NCBI GenBank assembly: GCA_043228905.1
Contig: JBHGNT010000009.1
Coordinates: 19,778,001-19,842,000 of the forward strand
Direction of reading: 5' to 3'
Length of the DNA stretch: 64,000 nucleotides
Origin: Azolla caroliniana
Lineage: Eukaryota > Polypodiophyta
Part shown: in pieces, positions 9,731 through 21,709 of the stretch
How the letters are laid out: each line of letters opens with the position of its first letter
Numbering within the stretch: position 1 is the stretch's first letter
The notes under the pieces: generated by a model
Told to the model about the DNA's origin: nothing
Seen by the model: the letters and a program-made list of their open reading frames with translations, nothing else
Database searches by the model: none
Translations under genes and position numbers: made by a program

Positions 9731-12190
9731 CTAGATGGGCATGAGCTATTTGACCGTGTGACCCATTTACTATGTCCAAAAACAGAGTGTAGCTTGATCA
9801 CAATCTTCTCTTGCCTTTTGCAGAGTTGCATGGAATGTTATGACCTAACACTGGGCAGAGTGCTTTATTCACTCATTCTCAAGACCGGCCTCGAGTCTGA
9901 TACCATCCTTGGCCGATGCTTGATCAGAATGTATATGCAAAATGGTGGCTTTCATGAAGCAATACAAGCTTTTGAGAAGGTATGTGAACCGGATTTATTC
10001 TCTTGGGGTGCTTTTATTTCATCTCATCTCAAACTTGGAAAGAATGAGAGAGCCCTTGAGTTATATCACTTAATGAGACATTCAAATGTCGATGCGAATG
10101 GTGATATTTACCTCACTTTGTTTAGAGTATGTATTAGTTTAGGTAGTGTAGGAGAGGGTAACGTGGTTTACTCTCATGTTATTGAAGCTGGATTTGATGA
10201 CGATCTGTTTGTATGCAATGCCCTAATCCACATGTATGCTAACTTTATTTGTCTTGCTGATGCACATTATATCTTCGAGAAATCCCCAAAGACCGATGCT
10301 GTGACTTGGAATTCGTTGATCACTGGATTTGTTCAAAGCGGACTTGATAAAGAAGCTCTAGATGTTTTTTCCAACATGCAAGAGATTGGAATCGAGCCCA
10401 CTAAGATTACGTTGTCTTCAGTTTTAAAGGCATGCTCTAATTCGGTAGCATTTCAGAAAGGTACACTAATACATTCATATATTGTGGAAATGGATAATGA
10501 GCTAGATTTAGTCATTGCTAATACTCTTATTGACATGTACTTGAGGTGTGGAAGCTTTACTGATGCATCCTTGCTACACAGGAAATCTCCAAGGAGAAAT
10601 CTTGTCACATGGAATGTGATGATCTCAGCCTTGGTTCAGCAAGGACGTGATATTGAGGCTTTACAATGGTGCAATGAGATGATTCAGGGCGGGTTGCTGC
10701 CTGATCGAATCACATATGTATCTTGCTTGAAAGCTTGTATTGGCTTAGGAACCATCATTTCAGGTAGGTTGATTCATATGCACATTTTGGAGGTCTATCA
10801 TTGTGTTGATTCAACTGTTAGTAACATGTTACTAGACATGTATGCCACTTGTGGGGCTTTAACAGATGCAATTTCTCTTTTTAGTGAATGTTCGAAACAA
10901 GACACGATCACATGGAATGTGTTGATGAAAGGATTGATTCAGAATGGCTATGAATGGGATGCATTACAATTCTTTCAACAAATGCAACAAGAAGGAGTTG
11001 TTTCGACTGGGTTTACTTATGGATGTATACTTAAGGCGTATACTGGCTTGTTTGCATTATGTAATGGTAAACTCCTGCATGCTTTCATTATGAGAAGTAG
11101 ATCCCTTATGGATGTGCATGTGAGCAATGCTCTCATTGATTTATATATTAAATGTGGAGAATTTAGTCATGCATATAAAGTTTTCAATAAGCAATCTCAG
11201 AAGGGAGATTTGACTGCATGGAACACAATGATTGCTGGATTTGCTCAGCATGATGAGGCTGATGAAGCGATTCGGCTTTTCTTTCAACTATACCAGAGGG
11301 GTCTTGAGCCCAATAGGATTACTTTCATTTCTATCATGAAGGCATGCTCTGTTTCTGCATCTCTCGGTCAAGGTAGGCTTGTTCACACGTGCATTTTAAT
11401 CACAGGTATGCAATCCAAGATCTCCATTGTGAATGCTCTCATCGACATGTATGTAAAATTGGGTAATGTCAAGGATGCACAAAATGTGTTCGATGGGTCA
11501 CAAGAGAGGGATGTTGTGACCTGGAGTGCAATGACGTTGGGATATGCAGAACAGAGTAACTATAGACTTGTCTTGGCAAATTTTCACAAGATGCAAATGG
11601 AAGGTATCAAACCAGATGCTATTGCATTCTCTTGTTTGCTCTCAGTATGCCGGCATCTCGGAGAAGTCCGTGAAGGGTATTACTATTTTAATGCAATGCA
11701 ACAAGAGTACGGCATCAGGCCAACAATGGAGCATTGGAATAGTTTGGTTGACCTCCTTGGTGGTAGTGGTTACTTGGATGAGGCAAATAACATGCTGAAA
11801 GGCATGCCTTTCCAATCAAATAGTATTGGATGGTTATCTTTGCTGGGTCATTGTAAAACACACGGGGCCATTGAGCTGGGCAGGAAAAGCCTATGCAAAA
11901 TTGATGTGACAGACAATGAATATGTCACCGGGTTGGTGCTTTTGCGCAATATTCATGATAATGTTGGCATGTGGGGGGACACAAATATGATAATCGAAGA
12001 AATGAAGTGCAAGAATGCATTCAAGAAACCAGGAAGGGCCTTTATCGAGACTGCAAATAAGGTTCAAATGTTTACGGTAGGAGACAAAAGCCATGAAAGG
12101 AATCATGACATACTTGCAAAGGTGAAGAGGTTGTTTGCGCAAGTACAAGATGAAGGCTATATGCCATGCTTTGGAATGATGGGAAAGTGA
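9653..12190 (+). CDS. Pentatricopeptide repeat protein, PLS class with E/E+-like C-terminus
   Basis: An intronless 845-aa PPR protein. Family members are imported into plastids or mitochondria and bind organelle RNA in a sequence-specific manner; PLS/E proteins mostly serve C-to-U editing. Repeats run from about residue 75 to 690 in P-L-S order, recognised by recurring units such as NALIHMYANFICLADAHYIF, VTWNSLITGFVQSGLDKEAL, ANTLIDMYLRCGSFTDA and GRLVHTCILITG. After them comes an E-like segment (GWLSLLGHCKTHGAIELGRK) and an E+-like tail (KKPGRAFIETANKVQMF, VGDKSHERNHDILAKV). No DYW deaminase follows: translation stops after ...YMPCFGMMGK, so an editing function would need a partner supplying DYW. 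No obvious targeting peptide is seen; the first 30 residues are basic but not Ser-rich. The start is the ATG of the second repeat copy, the first not followed by a stop. Confidence 0.93.
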   Translation: MGTLPRMHLPKTQELNRYVESLKKSWLDGHELFDRVTHLLCPKTECSLITIFSCLLQSCMECYDLTLGRVLYSLILKTGLESDTILGRCLIRMYMQNGGFHEAIQAFEKVCEPDLFSWGAFISSHLKLGKNERALELYHLMRHSNVDANGDIYLTLFRVCISLGSVGEGNVVYSHVIEAGFDDDLFVCNALIHMYANFICLADAHYIFEKSPKTDAVTWNSLITGFVQSGLDKEALDVFSNMQEIGIEPTKITLSSVLKACSNSVAFQKGTLIHSYIVEMDNELDLVIANTLIDMYLRCGSFTDASLLHRKSPRRNLVTWNVMISALVQQGRDIEALQWCNEMIQGGLLPDRITYVSCLKACIGLGTIISGRLIHMHILEVYHCVDSTVSNMLLDMYATCGALTDAISLFSECSKQDTITWNVLMKGLIQNGYEWDALQFFQQMQQEGVVSTGFTYGCILKAYTGLFALCNGKLLHAFIMRSRSLMDVHVSNALIDLYIKCGEFSHAYKVFNKQSQKGDLTAWNTMIAGFAQHDEADEAIRLFFQLYQRGLEPNRITFISIMKACSVSASLGQGRLVHTCILITGMQSKISIVNALIDMYVKLGNVKDAQNVFDGSQERDVVTWSAMTLGYAEQSNYRLVLANFHKMQMEGIKPDAIAFSCLLSVCRHLGEVREGYYYFNAMQQEYGIRPTMEHWNSLVDLLGGSGYLDEANNMLKGMPFQSNSIGWLSLLGHCKTHGAIELGRKSLCKIDVTDNEYVTGLVLLRNIHDNVGMWGDTNMIIEEMKCKNAFKKPGRAFIETANKVQMFTVGDKSHERNHDILAKVKRLFAQVQDEGYMPCFGMMGK

Positions 12191-15100
12191 TTGAACCTTT
12201 GACCACAGACATGGTAGTCTTGAGCTTGATAAAGACAGTTATCCCTATGAGTACGTTTAAGAGAGACTCTAGAAGTCTATGACAACTGAGGAATGCAAAA
12301 TATCGAATTGGACAAATTGTCTCAATCATTCATGCATCACACTAAAAGAAAAAGTAAAATGGCAGAAAGTATAGGGTTATGTGACATGGGATACAATGCA
12401 AGCAAAAAGGGTATAAAGTAGCAAATAATGAACCCTTGAGTCTTCAAAAATATGCCGATTATCTCCAACGTTCCTCCTAGAAAAAACCCAAACCTGTGCT
12501 TTACGGTCATAAAGCCCCTTCCATCCTGGTTATCTATTGTCGATTGATAGGACTGGATTAGAAAAATATTGTTGATTGTGATGAAGGATTCAACTTATTT
12601 CTATTGCTGGTGAATGATATCTATTCTCGAAAGAATAACAATCCATATACAGCCATACAGCCATGCCTTAACAGCCATTTAGACCCGATAATGTTATCTT
12701 TTGAAATACCATTCTCCCATTTGTTGCTGGATATATATGAAGAGGATGAAGAAGGCCAGTTGGAGGATGTTTGTTTGCTGTAATTTGGTATTGGGACAAC
12801 TCAATGACATAATTATGGAAATGAATATGCGTTTTCAGCCTACAGAATATGGTGTATTGTGAATACATGGCCGATTCCAACATTACCCTTCTGAAGGTGC
12901 ATCATGGCACTCTCAGAGTATGAGATTGTGTAAGTAAGGTAATATATTTTGATATAAAGGATTGCTAGTAATCTGGAAGGTAACTTTTAAAGGGCAACAA
13001 TATTAGAAATATATTGAGCTCTTATGCAAGATTTTTATGATGATATTGAGAAATAAAATATCGGATTGGATTGTTGAATCTTAGAGCATTAAGTTTTAAC
13101 TTAACACGTCTGATTCTTAGCACATCTACAGTAATGTTCATAGAATCCAAATGGTAAAACCAAAGGCTTGCATTAACTTTGCCCAACACACTTTGTGAAC
13201 AACCAAGTCTTGTTGGCCTCGATATTGCTTTGAAGATCAATGATCAGGCATCACCATAAAGTTGGATTGATGTCTCTAGTATTTATGTTGGCAAACAACA
13301 ATGTTCAAAATAGATCTAGCTCATACTAATTGCGTGCAATGTTCAAGGAATTGTGGATGTGTACAATAGTGTAGTAAATTACAAAGACTCTTAACTATAC
13401 ACCGCTTCTCAATTGACATAAAGTTGGATGTATTAAACCATAAATAATAGTAACTTATTGATGCCATTATGATGGCCTTCAAAAAAAGGGAGTTGATGGT
13501 TTGTGCGCTTTCAACACACGCTCCTTGAATAACTTGTAATAATAAGCACAGAGCTAGTTGCATGTGCACAGCCAAAAAATGAGCATTTATGCACAACAAC
13601 AATGTCGATCGCTTCCATAAAACTCATTAAATAACAAAAATAATATATTATCTTCTCAATTTACATAAATCTTGGCATTAAACAATAAAAGAGTTCCACA
13701 TCCTAAACCCTAATCCATACACCCACCTTCCCATGAGATTATTGTCAAAGAACTAGATGCATGTGATTGGCTAGAGACGTGCATTCATGCTTAACACCGA
13801 CCCTGATTACTTTTATGTGGCCAACCAAAATTTGTTTGAGATGTTATTCTCTAGGAAACAATAAAGTAACCCTAATTGTGGTACACTTGAGTGAAATCCA
13901 AATCTTGATGCATTTGAGTGATAGTGAAGGAGGCAACAAATAACATAAGAGTACAAGTAACCCCATGAATTCGCCTTAACAAAACGATTATTTTGTATTC
14001 TTTCATGTGGGGACCCGCCTATAACTCTTGCTAATTTTATCCAATGTTCAAGTGTGTGTGGGTACAATACTATAAGTATGTGTGGGTACAATACTATAAG
14101 TGCATGTGGTACAATACTATAAATGATAAATGACTCAAAAAATCTTCACTTTTCATTTTACATAAAGTCTTAAGTATTAAACCATAAAAGAGAAGTGGTC
14201 CATTGCCATCACACACCCCATCCCACAATACATATAGTAATCATAATAACATGGGGAAAATCAAAGACAAACGTTTGTGCACGACACCATTGTCTACCGT
14301 TTGCACATGGCCCATTAAATCATTCAAATGTTAGAGTATTCCAACAAAAACCCTCCACGCGAATTAATTTAGAGAGAGAGGAGTTGGTTATAATAACCCT
14401 CAATGACATGCCAAATGTTGAATTAGTATAGTGCTAGGATTGTTGGAAGTGGCTTCAATAATGTTGAGGTGCTTTCAGATACACACGTTGAAATCTTGAC
14501 TCTGATCACTCATCTTGCAAGAGATGCATGGGAGCAATTTTCTTTTGTAATTATTGATCCAAATACATGTCATACTCTGGCATTTGGCCATTGAATATGA
14601 CTCCTTTCCTATTCTTGCGATTTTTCCCAATTTGATGCTCACCTTGTTAAGAGAAGTTCATCTTGCTCATATGGATGTTGTCGTTACAACTTATCTTCCA
14701 TTGATCAATTGTTGAAACCACATATGTATAATTTCATATTGGTTAATTTATCGAGGGTGGAACCTGTGGATGTGTTTGTCCTAAAGAGTCAACACTATTT
14801 TTGCCTCTACCATTCTTATCGATCGTTGTAAGTTCACAAGGTAAATCAAACGAACAAGGAGTTCCTCGTGGTCTTTTACCAACACCCATGTGATCTCATG
14901 TCATATCCCTCTAGGATAGTCGCTTGTGATGAACACTCACATTGAGTTTGTAATTTTTACAACCACACATTATTACTAAAATATTTGTAGTGAGAATCCT
15001 TTGTTTTTGAAGACTATGCAACATAAGGTTCATATATGGTTTGTTGTTTCTTTGGTTGTTTGGAGTTCCTATATAGCTGAAAGGGTTGATTATGTGAAAC

Positions 15101-16009
15101 TTTGTGAGGAAGTGAATTGTTGGCTAAACATTTGAATGGAGAAGGGATAGAGGTATAAGACGACGTAGATGGCAATAACTCTACTAGAGAGTGGGGTGTT
15201 GCACTTAGAGAGCTATCCACGATCTTACCATTCAACAAAGATTCATCTCTATTATACATGTAATAGAGAGAAGCGGTCAAGACATATATTGAAGTTAGTT
15301 GTGTTGAACTAATGGGGGCGATGTCACCATTAGTTGGATATGGCAATGAGAATTGGGGGGTCCAATTGCTTGAACACAATGATATAATACCATGAAAACT
15401 AAGAGAAAGTATGTGAGCGATAACACAATAAAAAATCCACACAAGAATCTATCTGTATATGAAATATTTGCAAATGTTGAATGTTCCATAGAGGGTCAAT
15501 CTTATCGGGCCTCGTGAGTAGAGCCTATCAAAGTTATCATCCTGGTTTACAAGTGACAATTGCATAAATAGTTCCCCGTTTCTTAACATCAAATAATTGC
15601 AACCACTACTACTATTGTAAATGACACACTAACATACATCTTGCTCGTTTCTTTGAGAAAAGACAGAGAATATGACATATGACAAAACTTATGAACTCAT
15701 TGGTATGTAGATAATCAAGATTTGGATCACAAATTAAGTATACACCTATACCAATGAATCCTTTGACCGTTTACAATAATTTTATTGCTTTTGATACAGA
15801 TGTAAAGTTGAATTACTTGCATGAAAATTACAAATTTGTCGTACTACCTCACATGGTTATTGGTTTCATGTACAATTTGACGAAACATGCCAAGTCAAGT
15901 GCTTTGTGAATTTCATCGGTATAATGGTCATGGAATATGATAAGGAACGAGAAGAAGCACGATGTAGTGGGAGGAAGAAGGTAGACATTATGATGCGAGT
16001 ATGATCATG

Positions 16010-16013
<4 letters not shown>

Positions 16014-16056
<43 letters not shown>

Positions 16057-16080
16057 TTTCTATATATATATATATATATA
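16014..16080. repeat. (TA)n microsatellite, interrupted
   Basis: About 37 bp of TA, a short 'ttcatttc' interruption, then about 18 bp more TA. Able to form a cruciform. Confidence 0.95.
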
Positions 16081-16620
16081 AATGAATAACACATAGCTCA
16101 CATATCTATTCACATTACAATAGGATGCCCAAAAATCTAGGAGAGATCCCATGTAGATATCATCTTTTAAATAGGCGTTGCTTCAATACCCAAATCACAA
16201 GAAGTAAGGAGACTATGGGAAATTAATTACTTGCACGATTCACTATACGACCATCACGTTAGGATAACACTTGGGATGGTGGGTTGGGTGTGTGTGCGCG
16301 GGAGAGTGTGAGAGGCATTATAAATTCCATAGGATGGGCAATAAGCGTAAAATTTTGTGCGTGATCCGGCGACTGCTTCCCCTGATAATCGATAGTTTAT
16401 ATCTTAATTCGTCGAGACTGGGGTGAAAGGTTACATGCTCAGGCCTTAACCAACAAACCAGGTTCACCAAATTACTCCTCAAGCATTGGGAATCGGGCGA
16501 TCCATGGCTGCTGCTCCTCGATCCACAACCAATGCATAGAATTCATCAATTCCATGGAGTCTCTAGAGATCATGGCGTGCAAGCAGAGTCAGGCCGAGAG
16601 GGCATAGTCGATGTGTCATA

Positions 16621-16634
16621 GGGGGGGGGGGGGG
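16621..16634. repeat. Poly-G tract (14 G)
   Basis: An uninterrupted run of 14 G in the plus strand, within a slightly GC-richer patch. Prone to assembly and length error. Confidence 0.9.
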
Positions 16635-17258
16635 CAATTACACGGGAGGTCAGTCGATCGCGAAGGGGTTGTTCGGTCGTGAATGTAAAGCGGATGAATT
16701 GGTTCAGGGTTCAGGGTTTATACACACCCACACACACGTGCACACACAAGAGATGGAAATGGATGGGATTCCATCTCTGCCACTCTCGAAGATTTTGAGG
16801 GAATCCAAGTGGTTCGATTGCGATCCTTGTCCTGGGTAGCTGGGCTCTGTCTCATAGATCACAATTCGTCTTTCGTGGACGTAAAAAACATATCAAATCT
16901 ATGTACCTATCTTATCTATCCCTCACTACTAATGTTGGATGGACATTAACCTCTCTCTCTCTCTAGACATTCATTACATATTGTGTTTAATTGAAGTTAA
17001 GTAAAGATGAGAGAGAAAAACTAAACGTTTGGGAAAACAAATTGGAAGGAAGACAAATAGAAGAGAATAAATAAAAATTAAAACCCAAAAATAAGAGAGA
17101 GAGAGGGAGAGAGAGAGTTGGTTATTTATTTATTTATTGATTGATTTATTATTATTATTATTATTATTAATGCTCTCACCGATCTGGCCGTTTGTGGCTG
17201 TCCAAAACCAGGGCGGTTTCTCGGCGAGGCGGTTTCCCGGTCGTGGTGGTTTTCGGGA

Positions 17259-17625
17259 GCCGGTAGCGGTATTGGGAAGAGAGTGGTATTTCACTTTTTT
17301 TTTTTGGTTTTCTCTGTAGATGGAGGGGGGAGGTTTTTGAAGGCGGTTTACCGGGGAGTTTTCAAAACCCCCTGGTTTTAAATTTCGTTTGATGGTGGTT
17401 TACCGGGCGGTTTTCAAAACCCCCAGGGTGGTTTTCGGTAGCCGGTAGCGGTATTGGGAAGAGAGTGGTTTTTTTGCTTTTGCTTGTTTTGTTTTGTTTT
17501 TTTTGTCTCTGTGGATTGAGGGGAGGTTTTCGAAGGCGGTTTACCGGGGTGGTTTTCAAAACACCCCTGCTCTAAATTTCCTTTGATGGTGGTTTATCGG
17601 GCGGTTTTTCAAAACCCTCCCTCTC
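17259..17625. repeat. Tandem duplication (182-bp offset) upstream of the DRB gene
   Basis: 'cggtagcggtattgggaaga' occurs at 17261 and 17443, each followed by 'gagtgg', a T-rich stretch, 'ggcggtttaccgggg' and 'ttcaaaac'. It is immediately upstream of the CT-rich leader of the DRB gene and so may duplicate promoter sequence. Confidence 0.85.
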
Positions 17626-17691
17626 TCTGGTGGTTTAGGGTTTCCTACTGGTGGTTTAGGGTTTCCTACAGAGCTGACTTCTATGGTGTAT

Positions 17692-17846
17692 CTTTCTGTG
17701 TATTCTCTGTCTCTGTCTTTCTCTCTCTGTCTCTGTCTCTGTCTCTGTCTCTCTCTGTCTCTGTTTCTCTCTCCAAACTTGAAAATTCAAAAAGGACACA
17801 CACTCACAATATACACAGTACACTTTCTCTCTCTGCACTCTGCTCT

Positions 17847-17892
<46 letters not shown>

Positions 17893-17942
17893 AGTACTGT
17901 TTAAATGATAAATCCTGTAGGATAAGCCCCCCCCCCCCCCCC
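17692..17942. repeat. CT-rich leader: (TCTCTG)n, (CT)n and poly-C
   Basis: Imperfect TCTCTG/CTCT repeats at 17692-17773, an uninterrupted CT run at about 17848-17890 and a 16-C run at 17927-17942. Polypyrimidine (Y-patch-like) stretches are common near plant transcription start sites, and the DRB start codon is about 400 bp downstream. Confidence 0.85.
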
Positions 17943-18347
17943 TTCTCTATTCCCCTGCTTCTTCTTCTTCCATGGCAGCTTCTCCTCCTCCTGCAGAGTA
18001 GACAACAGAGCAGGAACAGAGACAGACAGACAGACAGACCTAGACATATACATAGATAAGAGGGGAATATAGAGTGAGAGGCAGAGCTAAAGAGAGAGAA
18101 AGAAAGACCAGGGTTCTTTCTTTACTAACCTCTTTCCTTCCCCTGTCTCTGCAGAGAGCTTTTAACAAATTCCTCTAAACGTTACCCTAATCATATATGT
18201 GCATCTAGAGCAAACAACAGGAGAAAAAAAAAACCAGGCCTGCTTGTTTCATAAAAACAACACCACCAGCAAATTTCTTTGCCTCTGGTTTTTGTTGGTT
18301 CTTCATCCTGTTTTGATTTTAGCTAAAAAGAAGTAGAGTACGAAAAG

Positions 18348-19674
18348 ATGTATAAAAACCAGTTACAGGAGCTAGCACAGAGGAGCTGTTTCAGTTTACC
18401 TGCATACACATGTATAAGAGAAGGGCCAGATCATGCACCAAGGTTCAAAGCTACAGTAAGTTTCCATGGAGAGACCTTTGAGAGCCCCCATTACTGTGCA
18501 ACACTGAGGCAAGCAGAACATTCTGCAGCTGAAGCAGCCCTCAACACACTCTCAAAGAGAGGAGGACCTTCTCAATCCTTAGCTGCAAAGATACTTGTAA
18601 CTATGAATCTCTCTCTGTCTCTCTCTTAGTGTATCTGTACCACATTTGTAAATCAGGTCTTCCTTTCAGATGAAATTTGTTGTTTTGTTTTTGCTCTTTT
18701 AATTCCTTGTTAACTTGTGTTGATTTTTCTCTCTCTTTTAGGTTTTTCATGTGTCATTTTTTTGTTTTGTTTTTTGCTGTTTTGTTTTGCAGGATGAGAC
18801 AAGTGTTTGCAAGAATTTGTTGCAAGAGACTGCTCAAAGAGCTGGGGTTTCTCTGCCTGTCTATACCACTATACGTGGAGGAGCAGGGCACTTGCCTGTG
18901 TTCAAGTGTATAGTGGAAGTGGCAGGGAGGGTTTTTGTAGGCGATCCTGCGAAATCGAAGAAACAAGCAGAGAAGAATGCAGCTATGTCAGCATGGTCAG
19001 CAATCAAGAAACGTATGTCTCTCTTCTTTCTCTCTCTCTTTTGGTTATCTCTTCTTGTCTTTCATGTCCATGGGTAGGGCATGCTTGCATTGATAACTTG
19101 GGCATATCAACACTACTACGATTGATCGAGCTCAACACAATGGTTAGGCATGTACAACAGCACTGTGATTAGACATGCTCAATCTATGATTGGGCATTTC
19201 AAGTCCATAATTTGATCATGCTCGCATTAGGGTTGAGCATTTTTTCACACTTTGATTGGAGATATTCATACTGAATTGAGAAGAGGTTTATAGGGTTTAC
19301 TGAATTGGACCTACCATTGATCCAAACATTAGACTGTCTGGGAAACATTAGAGATTCTGAAATTGAGAAGAGGTTTAGGGTTTACAATGGTGAAGATGAT
19401 CTGGGAAACATATACTGATGTCCAAAGCATAGTATTGAACTTCCATAGTAGAGTTTCATACTCAATCTCATATGATAAAGCACTGTAAGGGAAAATATGA
19501 GAAATTTGTAGTCAAGCTGATACTTTTGAACTCTGTAGAGAAAATATGATAGACAAACAAACCCAGACTATTGAACTACTATGAATAAAGAACAGGAGAA
19601 ATCTATGCAAGAGTTGAGTTGTGCACTATATGCTATCATATGTAGGTCTACTGAATCTTACTGGTATGTTATCA

Positions 19675-19716
<42 letters not shown>

Positions 19717-21709
19717 CCTCTCACACTCTCTTTCTTTCTCTGCAGTGACTCAATACCCTGCCTTAGTTGATTCAGAAAGAGATGAGCTTTGCAGCAGGGC
19801 AGGTGCTCTTACCCTACACAGAAGAGATAACAAGAACCCGGCAAGTTCGAACTCAAGGATGCACTCTGTTCACCACCATACTAGCAATAGCCATAATAAT
19901 CATAATCGAAGCTATGGTGGTGGTGGAGGTCGTCCGAGGGTTAGAATGGTAAATGTAAGAGAAAGAAGCAATCTCTTGAGCAGAGAAGGAAGTCCAGCAG
20001 CAAGTGGTCATTTCAGTTCGGTTTCTTCTTCCTCATCTGGGGATACAAATTATAATGGAAATGGAAGGTTTTCTTCGTCGAATCAACAATCTGGCAAGTT
20101 GCATCACCGAAGTCACTCCTTATCTGGGCTTGATTCTTCGTTACAGGAAGCTATAGCAATGAATAAGGCAAATAATGCTAGTTCCAGTAGTATGGAGAAT
20201 GCATACATGTCCAACAGACTACTGCCTCCGCCTACACCTAGAAAAACTCAAAATCAAAACCAAAATCCTCTGCAAAGATCTCTCAGTCGCTTATCGCTTC
20301 AATCATCAAGTGATAGATTTGAATTGAGGAGACCTCTAATAGAAGAGCTTCAGAGAGATGGGGATGAAGAATGGCTAGATAGCATGTCAACATACTCCCA
20401 TCAACATTCGAAAGGGAATAATAATAACATTAATAACACTGAGCAGTTAATGAATACCTCCTCTGCCTCCCGCCTACACACTGGTAGGCCATTGTTCCAA
20501 TCTCAGAGTGAGAGATTTGAATTGAAGCCGAGCTTGCTCGAGGAGCTCTATCCGAGGGATGATGAGGATTGGTGGATGAGGGGAGAGATCATGGAGCCTA
20601 TGAGTGCCATTGATAGAGACAGAGAAAGAGAAAGGGATAGAGAAAGAGAACGATCAAGTACCTATGGAGAGCGCGACAAGAGTGCTTATCAAATTGGGAG
20701 AAGTGATTCAGATCGGTTAGCAAATGTTGCTACCCTCCTACACCATAGCCAGCCATTATTCCAATCTCAAAGTGAGAGGTTCGAATTGAAGCCAAGCTTG
20801 CTCGATGAACTCTATCAAAGAGATGACGAAGATTGGTGGATGAGAGGAGAACCAGTGAGTGGCTTTGATAGAGATATGTCAAGTATCTATGGCGAGCAAG
20901 ATAACTCATACAAGTATTATGAAGGCAATAGTGGAAGATTTAGCTGTGAAAGCTTGCCATATCTAGATAACTATAGCAATGATCATGCAAGCATTCAGGC
21001 TTCTTACATGAGTGCATATGGAGATGCCAATAACACATCCTATTGCAATTTTAACGATAACATTGCGAATAATAAGGCCATGCAGTATGCCAAGTATTCA
21101 GAAGGGTCAAAGCTTCATCATCAAGTTTCATATGCTGGATTCAATGAAGCATCTCAGAACGCTTCTTATGCTAGTAGCAAATACAATGATGGAGGTGGTG
21201 ATCCTAGTTCCTCTTCTTCGTCTTCATACAAATTTGATGCCGAGTCTACCAAGGGATCATTCTTGTATGATCATGCTACCATTACCAATAGTGCTTTCCC
21301 AGGTGGGGGTTATAACCCAAGCACTAATAGTACTAGTAGCAGTAGCAATGTGATGGCCGACGAGCAAGCATCGGCTTCTTCTTCAGCTTCGATATGGTCT
21401 CGTCCAGCACAATGGTGGACATCTCACGTGAGTTCGAATTCTTCCACGACCGCAATGGCAGCAGTTGTCCAGTCATTGGGTCTTCGTCCGGCTTCTTCTG
21501 TGGCCCCACCTGTCCGAGTCCGGCAGATGGTGGCTGTTTCTTCTTCCCCTCCCCCTCGGACGAGCAATGCTGGTGTGAACACGAACCACAGCCACCCCCG
21601 GCACCGTCGCTCGTTGCAACAGCTCTCGGAATCCTCGACTGTCACTGCCAGTGTCAGTCTGGATGTGGATGCGACTACTCGCCGCCTTTTCGATCGGATT
21701 CGGCTATAA
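18348..21709 (+). CDS. Double-stranded RNA-binding protein, DRB2-like, with long repetitive tail
   Basis: Three coding exons: 18348-18596, 18793-19012 and 19746-21709, with GT/AG junctions and compatible phases, giving 810 aa. dsRBD1 is at residues 1-70 (MYKNQLQELAQRSCF, YTCIREGPDHAPRFKA, RQAEHSAAEAAL) and dsRBD2 at about 84-156 (DETSVCKNLLQETAQRAG, KSKKQAEKNAAMSAW). This pair is the plant DRB signature; DRB2-type proteins bind dsRNA and influence miRNA and siRNA production with Dicer-like enzymes. Arabidopsis DRB1, 2, 3 and 5 are roughly 360-430 aa, so this protein is about twice as long. The extra length is exon 3: a Ser/Asn/His-rich low-complexity tail with an Arg/Glu/Asp patch (about 450-480) and three acidic Trp-containing modules, described separately. 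The intron 2 acceptor follows a long CT tract (19680-19740). The frame is continuous to TAA at 21707-21709. The family call rests on the two dsRBDs; assignment to DRB2 within the family is likely but not proven. Confidence 0.92.
20290..20860 (+). other. Three acidic Trp modules encoded in the DRB tail
   Basis: Around nt 20296-20385 the tail encodes SSDRFELRRPLIEELQRDG followed by DEEWLDS. Around 20491-20590 it encodes LFQSQSERFELKPSLLEEL followed by YPRDDEDWWMRGE. Around 20755-20853 it encodes LFQSQSERFELKPSLLDEL followed by YQRDDEDWWMRGE. Copies 2 and 3 differ at about 3 of 34 residues, while most nucleotide differences are silent third-position changes, which suggests selection on the protein. 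I know no named domain with this pattern. An amphipathic helix followed by an acidic WW tip is a plausible short binding motif. Confidence 0.75.

Larger units (their letters stand above)
12191..17200. other. Gene-poor intergenic DNA
   Basis: AT-rich with many short ORFs, none with recognisable domains. Short tandem motifs occur (for example repeated 'gtgggtacaatactataag' around 14060-14100). It ends in simple repeats near 16,000 and in the upstream region of the DRB gene. Confidence 0.6.

Noticed and set aside
15014-15442. 142-codon minus-strand ORF
   Set aside because: No recognisable domain, biased toward Ser/Leu, and no neighbouring gene signals; length is within chance for this much AT-rich DNA.
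17583-18059. 158-codon plus-strand ORF
   Set aside because: Driven by CT repeats (Leu/Ser runs) in the DRB upstream region.
21012-21353. 113-codon Met/Ile-rich ORF
   Set aside because: Shadow frame of DRB exon 3.
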